Below are positions 36,440 to 44,227 of a stretch of 64,000 bases of DNA, piece by piece. Under the pieces are notes generated by a model, which saw only the letters and a list, made by a program, of their open reading frames with translations, was not told the origin of the DNA and did not search any database. The translations under genes were made by a program, and so were the position numbers. Location of the stretch: NCBI GenBank assembly GCA_016719615.1, contig JADJYQ010000006.1, forward strand, positions 124,001-188,000, read 5' to 3'. Source of the stretch: Saprospiraceae bacterium. Lineage in GTDB: Bacteria; Bacteroidota; Bacteroidia; Chitinophagales; Saprospiraceae. The first letter of the stretch is position 1. Each line of letters starts with the position of its first letter.

Positions 36440-36705
36440 AGGATCATTGAGTATGAAAAGTCTTTTGAGAAATACCTTGGCAAAGTAAAGGATAAAGAAT
36501 TGCTTCAAAAGTCGAGAAAATAATCTAACCAATTGAAATTTCTAATTCATTACGAGCGCTTAAGAACATATCAAAACTAACGGGATCAAATCATACTTTC
36601 GGGTAAAATAGGAGAATACAGACTGGGTTTTGTAAGATTAATGAGAACAAAATAAGTTTTATCATAATTACACCTAAAAATGATATTTACAAACTGTTTC
36701 CATAA
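36440..36705 (+). pseudogene. Relic of a RelE/ParE-type toxin
   Basis: Reading across frames gives a continuous RelE-like chain: IIEYEKSFEKYLGKVKDKEL, then (frame change) VEKII, stop, PIEISNSLRALKNISKLTGS with NHTF, then (frame change) RVKIGEYRLGFVRL, then (frame change) ENKISFIIITPKNDIYKLFP and a stop at 36703-36705. The order K-x-L-x-G-S, R-V-K-I-G-x-Y-R-L-G-F and the closing DIYKLFP are those of RelE/StbE mRNA-cleaving toxins. At least three frameshifts and one stop make it inactive. I could not find its antitoxin. Confidence 0.7.
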
Positions 36706-36900
36706 AGCGGAGCACGGTAGCTAACCATGTATTACCTCCATGCCAATGATAAATTTATCATTCACGTTTGGCAGAAAATATTTAACTTGGCTTTTGCAAG
36801 GAAATTGGGGGAGTGGATCGGTAGCAACACTGGCAAATTAGCGGTCATTTTGACGAACTGACTGCAAACAAACAAATTGACAAAATATTTTGTAAATAAA

Positions 36901-37617
36901 ATGAACTGTAAGAACTGTAACAACGAATTAGATTCAAATTTTTGTCCAAATTGCGGACACCCGACAAAGCTTAAAAGAATTGACAGACTTTACATTATTC
37001 ACGAAATTGAACACGTATTGCATTTTGAACGTGGAATTTTATATACCATTAAAGAACTACTTACAAATCCAGGCCAAAACATAAGGAATTATCTTTCAGA
37101 AAACAGAAGCCGACTTGTTAAACCTATTATTTTTATTATCGTAACTTCATTGATCTACTCTTTATGCAATTACTTTTTTCATTTTGAAGACGGTTATGTA
37201 AAATACTTTGACAACAAAAAATCAGCAACGACAGAGATTTTTAAATGGGTTCAAGAACACTACGGTTATGCAAATATTATTATGGGCGTTTTTATTGCAT
37301 TATGGACAAGACTATTTTTCAAAAAGCACAATTTCAACATCTTTGAAATCCTAATTCTACTTTGTTTTGTGATGGGAATGGGAATGTTAATTTATTCCGT
37401 TTTCGGAATTATTCAAGCTTTGATACACATTAAGATCATGCAAATTGCGGGTGTTATTGGATTTATTTACACAAGCTGGGCAGTTGGACATTTTTTTGGA
37501 AAAAGTAATATTATCAATTATGCAAAAGCCTTCTTTGCATACATTTTAGGAATGATATCATTTTCCTTGACTGCATTACTTTTAGGATCATTCATTGAAT
37601 TTCTAATAAAACATTAA
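36901..37617 (+). CDS. DUF3667 membrane protein with zinc ribbon
   Basis: 238 residues from ATG 36901. The first 25 residues form a zinc ribbon (MNCKNCNNELDSNFCPNCGH), followed by DUF3667: the conserved helix IIHEIEHVLHFERGILYTIK, then LLTNPGQNIRNYLSENRSRLVKP before the first of five to six membrane segments. The family is common in Bacteroidota; its function is unknown. The small membrane protein 37622 follows after 4 bases. Confidence 0.85.
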   Translation: MNCKNCNNELDSNFCPNCGHPTKLKRIDRLYIIHEIEHVLHFERGILYTIKELLTNPGQNIRNYLSENRSRLVKPIIFIIVTSLIYSLCNYFFHFEDGYVKYFDNKKSATTEIFKWVQEHYGYANIIMGVFIALWTRLFFKKHNFNIFEILILLCFVMGMGMLIYSVFGIIQALIHIKIMQIAGVIGFIYTSWAVGHFFGKSNIINYAKAFFAYILGMISFSLTALLLGSFIEFLIKH

Positions 37618-37621
37618 CAAT

Positions 37622-37813
37622 ATGGAAAATAAAAAAGGAATAAGCTTATTTTTTATATTTATAGCATTTATATTGGGTTGGATATTATTTAAACATTTTG
37701 ACTTTATAAATCTTAGATTTGAAGATCCAGCTTTAGACTTTCTTTATCTCATCATATTTATAATATCAATTTACTTTATCGTAAAGGACTATAAAAAACG
37801 AGCTGAAAAATAA
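37622..37813 (+). CDS. 63-residue two-helix membrane protein
   Basis: Two membrane helices (about 7-24 and 38-55) with an acidic patch between (RFEDPALD) and a basic end (KDYKKRAEK), so both ends are probably in the cytoplasm. It starts 4 bases after the DUF3667 gene and is likely co-translated with it. Not recognised; may be its partner. Confidence 0.65.
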   Translation: MENKKGISLFFIFIAFILGWILFKHFDFINLRFEDPALDFLYLIIFIISIYFIVKDYKKRAEK

Positions 37814-38232
37814 AAACTACCACTAATCAAGTAATTGTTTCTGCCAAAAGAAAATAACAGGATACGTCTCTCAGATCACCGAGTACATGTGCCTCGTAGT
37901 TGGCATGGAGTAAGTTTTCAAGTAGTATTCAATCATCGATTCATACCCTCGTTATTCCAATCGTTTCAAAGTGTTGGTTGTGCTAAATATGTTGCTCTTT
38001 CCAAATGTCTCTCCACCCAAACTCCTGCCCACCCGTTACGATGCTTTCAACGCTATGTCTTTTGGCACAACAATCCCCGAATAACGAAGTTGTTCAGCAA
38101 TCTCTTTAAGGCAAACATCATTATATTATTATGGGCAAATCTAATATTGTCAATCTTTCATGGGGCGTTTACTTAATGTGTTCATTACCTTTCAACATTA
38201 GCCTCATATACAACCGCTTCGCCTGATACCTT
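37814..38232. other. Degraded stretch, nature unclear
   Basis: About 420 bases with no credible gene. A 113-codon plus-strand frame (37835-38176) has no domain-like pattern. The minus strand gives short protein-like pieces (KEIAEQLRYSGIVVPKDIAL) and, near 37860-37910, bases that look a little like the end of a group II intron, but without a GNRA loop. Probably remains of mobile DNA. Confidence 0.3.
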
Positions 38233-38395
38233 GACTAGTTTTTAAGTTTCCTACAAAGGCAAATCAACAGTCGATTAAAGCAAAAGAATTAAAGTCATTG
38301 ATAATTATCTAATCATCTTCGAAAAAATAAATAATTTAATACATATTTTGACCATTTGGGATCCCTGACAAAATCCAAATTAATTGAAAATGTCA
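38233..38395 (+). pseudogene. C-terminal relic of a RelE/ParE toxin
   Basis: The frames give FKFPTKANQQSIKAK and, one frame on, KRIKVIDNYLIIFEKINN followed by LIHILTIWDP, stop, QNPN, stop. This is the last half of a ParE/RelE toxin of the type with the end motif IWDSRQNP, and is closely similar to the relic at 49875-50180 (RIKIVDHYLIIYEEINEL). The N-terminal half is gone. Confidence 0.65.
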
Positions 38396-38615
38396 TCGAA
38401 GAATGGGGTTCGCCACGAGCAGAGCACAGAGATTTCTCATCCAAAAAACGTGAATTATTTTTTACCGGTGCATCGGGAAATTATTTTCTCTAATTCAAAA
38501 TTAAATTTTAGCTTTGGCAACAATTGATTTGTCGGTGCAACGTATATTGGCATGCCGTTTCCGTTTATCCTAAAAATCGTTTCAATCTCAAGACAATAAT
38601 TTAATTGCGACCCAT

Positions 38616-39188
38616 ATGAAAAAACTAATTTCCTTCATGCACATTTCGCTTGACGGCTTTGTAGCAGGACCCAATGGCGAACTTAACTGGGTTAAAGTTG
38701 ATGAAGAAATTTTTAATCATGTTGGTCTCCGGATTCGCGGAGGTGACACTGCTCTTTATGGACGGGTCACATACCAAATGATGGAAAGTTACTGGCCTAC
38801 CGCTGGAGACAAACCGACAGCGAGCCAACACGAAATTGAACATTCTAAGTGGTATGGTAAAGTTCAAAAGCTTGTTCTATCAAAAACAATAGAAAATACG
38901 GGTTTGATCAATACAACAATTTTGAGTGACAATCTACCAGACAGAATTAACGAAATAAAACAACAGCCAGGTAAAGACATTTTGCTTTTTGGTAGCCCCA
39001 CTGCAACTCATTCACTGATCCAATTGAATTTAATTGACGGCTTTTGGCTTTTTGTAAATCCGATTATTCTCGGCCAGGGCATCCCCTTGTTTGTAGACAT
39101 TCAAGACAAAATAAAACTAAAACTACTCTCTAGCAAATCCTTTACTTCCGGTGTCGTCGAATTGAATTACTTGGTAGATAGGCCATAA
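38616..39188 (+). CDS. DHFR-family (RibD C-terminal) reductase
   Basis: 190 residues. Start KKLISFMHISLDGFVAGPNG is the mark of the dihydrofolate-reductase-like RibD-C family; GGDTALYGRVTYQMMESYWP gives the cofactor-binding loop region, and ILLFGSPTATHSLIQLNLID the NADPH site. It probably reduces a pterin or other small substrate in the cytoplasm with NAD(P)H. It stands alone among relics and may have come with accessory DNA. Confidence 0.85.
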   Translation: MKKLISFMHISLDGFVAGPNGELNWVKVDEEIFNHVGLRIRGGDTALYGRVTYQMMESYWPTAGDKPTASQHEIEHSKWYGKVQKLVLSKTIENTGLINTTILSDNLPDRINEIKQQPGKDILLFGSPTATHSLIQLNLIDGFWLFVNPIILGQGIPLFVDIQDKIKLKLLSSKSFTSGVVELNYLVDRP

Positions 39189-39264
39189 CAACTCATTGCT
39201 TACGGCTGACTTTCAACAAATTTTAGAGTATTGTCAGATCAGTAAACTCAGTTTCAAATGATAC

Positions 39265-40365
39265 TCACATTTTCCCTCTCAACAATACTTCCACAATCCT
39301 CTTCCCGGCATGACCATCCCAGAGTTCGGGAATTTCAGATGGTAGGGTCTGACCTGTTAAAATTCCCAGTACGCTTCGATGAACTGATTCCATAGATAAA
39401 TCTGAAATCATCCTGTTGCTACCTACTTCTACTGTTACCGGCCGTTCGGTCGTTTTGCGAAAGGTGAGACAAGGTATTTTTAGAAAAGTAGATTCTTCCT
39501 GAATGCCGCCGGAATCCGTTAGAATAAATCTACTGTCGTTCAATAAAGAAATGAATTCTATATAACCAAGAGGTTCCGTGAGAAACAATCCTTTTTGTTG
39601 CTCCAGACTTGTCCACAGTCCAAATTCCATCAGCCTGTTTCGCGTTCGGGGGTGAACCGGAAAAACTACCGGGATTTCCTTCAAGATGCATTCAACAATT
39701 TGAATGATTTTACGAAGTCCTATTTCTGTATCGACGTTGGTGGGCCGGTGCATGGTCATCAATGCATAAGATCCACGCAATAATCCCCATCGGCTGCAAT
39801 GTTCCTGATGTTGTGCAAATGGCAAGATACGGATCAGAGAATCGATCATACAGTTTCCTACAAAATGTATTTTGTGCTCAGGAATATTTTCCTGCAAAAG
39901 ATTTTTGGCACCACTTCCTTCCGTTGTAAATAAAACATCACTCAACTGATCGGTAAGGATTCGGTTGATCTCTTCCGGCATATTACGATCCCAACTCCGA
40001 AGTCCGGCTTCTACATGTGCTACCGGTATTCCACACCTAACACTTGTTAGTGCACAGGCCAGGGTTGAGGTTACATCACCAACGACAATGACAAGGTCCG
40101 GCTTTTCAAGATCCAGTATGCCTTCAAAAGCCAACATAATATCTGCCGTCATTTGTGTATGGCTACCGGATTTGACACCTAAAAAATGTCTCGGCTCATT
40201 CAATTGCAATTGTTTGAAAAAGATATCGCTCATGTTGACATCCCTATGCTGCCCAGTATGCACGATGCAGGAATCCCAATCAGGTATTTCCAAAATAGCC
40301 CTATGTATAGGAGCCACTTTCATAAAATTGGGCCGCGCGCCGACTACCTGAATTATTTTTTTCAT
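39265..40365 (-). CDS. wecB: UDP-N-acetylglucosamine 2-epimerase (non-hydrolysing)
   Basis: 366 residues; interconverts UDP-GlcNAc and UDP-ManNAc or the related diacetamido-uronic sugar. VVGARPNFMKVAPIHRAI at the start, VVGDVTSTLACAL, HVEAGLRSWDRNMPEEINR and LTDSGGIQEESTFLKIPCLT are all family signatures. In WbpA/B/E/D-type clusters this position is filled by WbpI, acting on UDP-GlcNAc3NAcA; WbpI and WecB cannot be told apart here. Minus strand, same direction as the 43.6-49.6 kb genes. Confidence 0.9.
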   Translation of the reverse strand: MKKIIQVVGARPNFMKVAPIHRAILEIPDWDSCIVHTGQHRDVNMSDIFFKQLQLNEPRHFLGVKSGSHTQMTADIMLAFEGILDLEKPDLVIVVGDVTSTLACALTSVRCGIPVAHVEAGLRSWDRNMPEEINRILTDQLSDVLFTTEGSGAKNLLQENIPEHKIHFVGNCMIDSLIRILPFAQHQEHCSRWGLLRGSYALMTMHRPTNVDTEIGLRKIIQIVECILKEIPVVFPVHPRTRNRLMEFGLWTSLEQQKGLFLTEPLGYIEFISLLNDSRFILTDSGGIQEESTFLKIPCLTFRKTTERPVTVEVGSNRMISDLSMESVHRSVLGILTGQTLPSEIPELWDGHAGKRIVEVLLRGKM

Positions 40366-40413
40366 GAACAGGCTACCATATTTTTGGTTTGAATTCTTTC
40401 ATTTATTTCAGAT

Positions 40414-41136
40414 TTAAAAATCATTATTCAGTTTATTAATAGTTTGTTTGTTCATCATAAATTCTGCAAACTCCCAGTCCAATGCATCGTTGATGTCTAA
40501 CGAACGTTCAGGTGGCATGATATAAGCTGCACAGGAGTTATTTAATATGGATCCTGATTGAATGAGCTGCATTCGGCTCACATATACCGATCCATTGCGT
40601 ACATATACTTTTTGAAGCAAGTGCCTGGCCATCTTGTCCGCTTCATTTTCAAAATATGGAATTAATTTTCCTTCCTGAATACATTTTAATTTTGATGGGT
40701 GTAAATCAAATTCAATTTCTCTGACACTGGCCGCACAATCTGCATTCAATTTTTCCATGGCTTCAATACAAGCATCGATATCTATGCCTTTTGTAAAAGG
40801 ACTGCTCGGTTGGATAATGACCACATAATCGGGAAATGAATGACCTAACATTGTCATTTCCTGAAGTGCATGTTCTACATATTCTATCGCCGGAGAATCA
40901 TCTTGTGAAATTTGCTCTGGCCTTTTGATGGCGCATATTTGGGGTCCATAAGCCAAACTTAATTCAAGTATAACATCTGCATCTGAACTTAAAATAATTT
41001 TGCTTAAGCTTTTTGATTCCAGTGCTGCATCCATAGCATATTGCACCAGGGTTTTTGCTCCCAAATAGCGCAAATTCTTACCCGGTAAGCGTTTTGATCC
41101 CGATCGTGCAGGTATGATGGCTAATATTTCCGTCAT
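40414..41136 (-). CDS. CMP-sugar (acylneuraminate) cytidylyltransferase-like
   Basis: 240 residues from ATG 41136. IPARSGSKRLPGKNLRYLG is the CTP-binding loop of NeuA/KdsB-type enzymes; LSSDADVI and QPSSPFTKGID follow as usual. It activates a nonulosonic or similar acid with CMP for the surface glycan. The exact sugar (sialic, pseudaminic, legionaminic or other) cannot be told; no synthase gene for such an acid is in the window. Separated by 48 bases from the 2-epimerase gene. Confidence 0.8.
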   Translation of the reverse strand: MTEILAIIPARSGSKRLPGKNLRYLGAKTLVQYAMDAALESKSLSKIILSSDADVILELSLAYGPQICAIKRPEQISQDDSPAIEYVEHALQEMTMLGHSFPDYVVIIQPSSPFTKGIDIDACIEAMEKLNADCAASVREIEFDLHPSKLKCIQEGKLIPYFENEADKMARHLLQKVYVRNGSVYVSRMQLIQSGSILNNSCAAYIMPPERSLDINDALDWEFAEFMMNKQTINKLNNDF

Positions 41137-41290
41137 TATTTCATAACTTGAATAAGACAGAAACTTCAATATGTCTTTGATCACAAAAAACGTGCATCCA
41201 ATCTTCAAATTTATATCCTGCAAAAGCAGAAGATTGCTTTGTTTGCATCCAACTCAAATTATATGCCGCTTCCTTCACTTAATCTGTAGT

Positions 41291-41593
41291 TTAGAGTTTG
41301 ATTGAAAGTTTGAGTTGCCCGCCTAATCCTAATTCAACTATTTTTTGGAGTGTCGAAATCCTAACTTCCTTAACATCATTTTCAACTTTGGAAATATACC
41401 CTTTGTTTGTTCCACACCTTTCTGCTAATTCCTCTTGTGTAAGACCTTTTTCTATTCTTGCTTGTTGCAATAATACACCGATTTTAAAAGATTCAAATCC
41501 TCTTTCAAGTTTATTTCTTTTTGACGTTCCCTCTTTTCCAAATTGTTCTTCAACAAATTGATCCAGGGATTTTAAATTATTTTTCTTTTTCAT
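41291..41593 (-). CDS. HigA/XRE-type antitoxin
   Basis: 100 residues. A helix-turn-helix (about 37-92): LLQQARIEKGLTQEELAERC then GTNKGYISKVENDVKEVRIS. The N-terminal 36 residues (SLDQFVEEQFGKEGTSKRNK) probably cap the toxin. The start ATG lies inside the 3' end of the broken toxin gene (overlap of 17 bases). With the toxin disabled it may be maintained by its regulatory role or be drifting. Likely represses the promoter at 41928. Confidence 0.85.
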   Translation of the reverse strand: MKKKNNLKSLDQFVEEQFGKEGTSKRNKLERGFESFKIGVLLQQARIEKGLTQEELAERCGTNKGYISKVENDVKEVRISTLQKIVELGLGGQLKLSIKL

Positions 41594-41921
41594 ATAATTC
41601 TCTTATTTTATATGCTTTCAAAATTTCGGACTTGGGGGTTTTTTGAGATTTCTTTTGGAAGGCATTAGCTAGAACAATTAATTTCCCTTTATCAAAGAAT
41701 CAAAGTATTCTAAAATTATTGCTTCCATGTTTAATTCGTATTTCATAAAGACCCTTTGTACCTTCCAGGTGCTTTAAATAGTCTTCGGGAACATACTCAA
41801 TTTCTTCGATTAATTTTAAAGTCCAAATAATCTTTTCTTTGACCTTTTGATTTTGAATTTTATAAAAGTTAGAAAAGTAATCTTTATATAAGAAAATCTC
41901 TCTAATCTTCCTTTTGCTCAT
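41577..41921 (-). pseudogene. HigB/RelE-type toxin with an in-frame TGA
   Basis: From ATG 41921 (MSKRKIREIFLYKDY) the chain reads KHGSNNFRIL and then meets TGA at 41702-41700. The same frame goes on for 41 codons: FFDKGKLIVLANAFQKKSQK then TPKSEILKAYKIRELYEKEK and TAA 41579-41577, overlapping the antitoxin start. The usual motif is RI-x-C-FFDKGK, so TGA stands where Cys (TGT/TGC) is expected. One base change explains it. The truncated 73-residue product lacks the conserved half and should be inactive. Confidence 0.8.
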
Positions 41922-41927
41922 CTTGTG

Positions 41928-41959
41928 CAAAGATAACACAAGTTGTCCAAATGTACAAC
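41928..41959 (-). promoter_or_regulatory. Promoter and operator of the higBA-like locus
   Basis: On the minus strand a TTG (41958-41956), 20 bases, and TATCTTTG (41935-41928) fit the Bacteroidota -33/-7 consensus fully. The -7 element ends only 6 bases before the ATG at 41921, so the mRNA is nearly leaderless. GTTGT (41959-41955) and ACAAC (41946-41942) form an inverted repeat over the -33 site, suited to binding by the HTH antitoxin; that role is inferred. Confidence 0.65.
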
Positions 41960-42170
41960 CTCAATTATAAAGTCAAAGAAACTTTTGCAATTAAATTTCT
42001 CTTAACCCAAAATTAATTAAAACTTGATTTCGGATTATGTTGACTTTAGGCAACTTACTTTAATCAATGAGGTTAACCAATTAATATTACAAATAGCTGG
42101 ATTACTCTTTTGCTAAGCCAAATGGTATCCTTTTATCGTAACGGACCAAATCTTCGCAATTTGGTGGCCT

Positions 42171-42610
42171 ATGAAGCGTAAAATTCTTGGATATCTCCAT
42201 GTGTTGCCATTTAGCACCAGAATTGAGAATCAAATTGATTTGCATCATTCATTAGTTATTTTATCAAATAAAATTAGATGGTCAATCTTCGAAGAGGAGT
42301 TTTCCAAATTGTATTCTCCTGGAATGGGAAGGCCTGCAAAGCCAATAAGATTGATGACTTCATTATTGATATTAAAACATTTACGAAACATAAGTGACGA
42401 ATCAGTTGTGGAACAATGGGCAGAGAATATGTATTATCAATATTTTAGTGGGGAGCAATTTTTGTAGCCAAAGGCAACCATGCGAATTCAGGCCCGTCAT
42501 GAGCTGTTTCACTTCCTCAGCAACAGCCGATCGGTCCACCAGCAACTGATACTGCGTTTTATTACTGTTTAAGAGAAGGAGGAATGCATAAATACTCAAT
42601 GGACAAGGAC
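42171..42610 (+). pseudogene. IS5-family transposase, broken and noisy 3' part
   Basis: The first 98 codons are a clear IS5-type N-terminus: SKLYSPGMGRPAKPIRLMTS followed by LLILKHLRNISDESVVEQWA and the NMYYQYFSGEQ box. A stop follows at 42465. After it, pieces of the expected continuation can still be read in shifting frames: GAGCTGTTTCACTTC (ELxHF), CGATCGGT (RIG), AACTGATACTG (ELIL), and GGACAAGGACAGTGATG (NGKDSDG) near 42600. The frame is lost by many small indels, and then the sequence turns into G/C runs. The catalytic DDE part is not readable. Confidence 0.75.
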
Positions 42611-42617
42611 AGTGATG

Positions 42618-43632
42618 GCTTAATCCCCCCCCCCCCGCCAGCGCGCCGGCCTCAACCCCCCCCCCCCCCCGCGGGGCCCGCCTTCCCCTTCCGCGCGGCC
42701 GCCGGAGCAGGGGGGGGGAAATCCTTCGCCCCCCCTGGCGCCCCCCCCGGCGCCCCCCGCCCCCCCGCCCGGGGCCCCCCCCCCGGGGGTGGTTCGCCGG
42801 CGCCCGGGGGGGCCGGGGGGGGGCGTCGGGGGGGGAAGCCGGGGCCCCCCCAAGCCCCCCCGCGGCGCCGGGGGGGGCGGGGGGGGGGGCCCCCCCCTGG
42901 ACCAGGATTCCCCCTCCGCCCCCGGGGGGGGGGGGGGGCCCCCCCCCCCCCCCCCCCCCCCCGGGGGGGCGGGGGGCGTAGTTTAAAAAGGAAAGGGGGG
43001 CCGGGGCTTTTTTGCTCGGGGGGGGGGGCGCCCCCCCCCCCCCCCCGGGGGGGGGCCGAAGCCCCCCGGGGGGGGCCCCAAAGCCCCCCCCCCAACCCCC
43101 CAAGGGGCCACCCCAACCCCCCGGGCCGCCGGCCCCCTCCTCCCCCCCCCCCCCCCGCCCCCCCCCCCCCCCCCCCCCCGGGGGGGGGTCTCCGGGCTGC
43201 CGCCCCTGTTCCCCCCCCTCTTCCCGGGCGGGTTTGCCCCCTTGGGGGGGGGGGGGGGGGGGGGGGGGCGGCCGCCCGCGGGGGCGCACCCCCCCCCCCC
43301 CCCCGCCCCCCCCCCCCCCCCGGGCGCCTTTTTCCCCGGGGTTAAAGGGGGGGGGGTGCCCCCAGAAGGGGCGGGGCCCCGCCCCGGCCCCGGGGGGGGG
43401 GGGGGGCGGGGCGCCCCGGGGCGGGGGGGCCCGCACCCACCCGCCGCCGGGCCGCCCCCCCCCCCCCCCGGTGGGGGGCCGGGGGGGGGCCCCCCCGCCC
43501 CGGCGGCCGCCCCCGGGGGGGGGGGGGGGTTTTTTTTCCGCGGGCCCTTTTTTTTTCGCCGGCGGGCGGGCCCCGCCCGGGCCCCCCCGTGGGCGCCCCC
43601 CCGGGGGGGGGGGGGGGGGGGGCCCCGGGCCT
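42618..43632. other. G/C homopolymer block, probable sequence artefact
   Basis: About 1 kb made almost only of long C and G runs (GC near 95 percent against about 40 percent on both sides). It begins where the IS5 reading becomes full of indels and ends abruptly at 43632, where clean coding sequence of the acetyltransferase starts. Frames inside it give only Gly/Pro/Arg chains and overlap one another on both strands; none is a gene. It most likely replaces unread DNA (rest of the insertion sequence and perhaps glycan genes). A natural origin is very unlikely. Confidence 0.9.
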
Positions 43633-43648
43633 AGCGCAAATTTTTTAC

Positions 43649-44227
43649 TCATGAATGTTTATCTACTTGTCCATTAATCAACTTATACTTTTCTCCGGAT
43701 TCGGGACATGTGGCCTCACCTGCAGCATCAAATACTAACTTATGTCCGAAAGCACTCATCCAACCTTTTTGCCGGGCAGGATTTCCAATGACCAATGCGT
43801 AAGCAGGTACATCTTTGGTAACTACCGCACCAGCTCCAATAAATGCAAACGCACCGATTTCATGTCCGCACACAATGGTCGAATTCGCTCCTATGGTTGC
43901 ACCCTTCCTAACGAACGTTCGTTCGTATTGACCTCTTCTGTTGACAGCGCTTCTCGGATTGACCACATTGGTAAAAACCATGGAGGGTCCCAGAAAAACA
44001 TCATCTTCACACACGACGCCCGTATAAATCGAAACATTGTTTTGTACTTTGACATTGTTTCCCAAAATAACTTCCGGAGAAATTACCACGTTTTGACCCA
44101 GGTTGCAATTTTCTCCAATCTGACATCCCGACATGATATGTGAGAAATGCCAGATCCTGGTACCTTTTCCGATGCTACAAGATTCGTCAATAACGGCCGA
44201 TGGATGTGCGTAATATTCTTGTTCCAT
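43649..44227 (-). CDS. WbpD-like sugar N-acetyltransferase
   Basis: 192 residues with left-handed beta-helix hexapeptide repeats: IGENCNLGQNVVISPEVILG and VQNNVSIYTGVVCEDDVFLG, then the extended loop VNPRSAVNRRGQYERTFVRK and IGANSTIVCGHEIGAFAFIG. This loop with NPRSA is typical of WbpD/WlbB acetyltransferases, which acetylate the 3-amino group of UDP-GlcNAc3NA with acetyl-CoA. It overlaps the aminotransferase stop by one base. A copy of the dispersed ACGAACGT palindrome lies at 43909-43925 in the RTFVRK codons. The stop is only 17 bases from the G/C block. Confidence 0.85.
   Translation of the reverse strand: MEQEYYAHPSAVIDESCSIGKGTRIWHFSHIMSGCQIGENCNLGQNVVISPEVILGNNVKVQNNVSIYTGVVCEDDVFLGPSMVFTNVVNPRSAVNRRGQYERTFVRKGATIGANSTIVCGHEIGAFAFIGAGAVVTKDVPAYALVIGNPARQKGWMSAFGHKLVFDAAGEATCPESGEKYKLINGQVDKHS

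Noticed and set aside
37855..37915. Resemblance to the 3' end (domain V) of a group II intron on the minus strand
   Set aside because: Some words such as ATGTACTCGGT and TCTGAGAG fit, but the stem does not pair well and there is no GNRA loop or intron protein.
37835..38176. 113-codon plus-strand frame
   Set aside because: No domain-like pattern, no start context, and lies in a degraded stretch; nearby toxin relic on the same strand shows the area is non-functional.
42402..43677. Several long open frames (up to 416 codons) rich in Gly, Pro and Arg
   Set aside because: They overlap on both strands and consist of G/C homopolymers in a block that looks like bad sequence; no domain or start signal.
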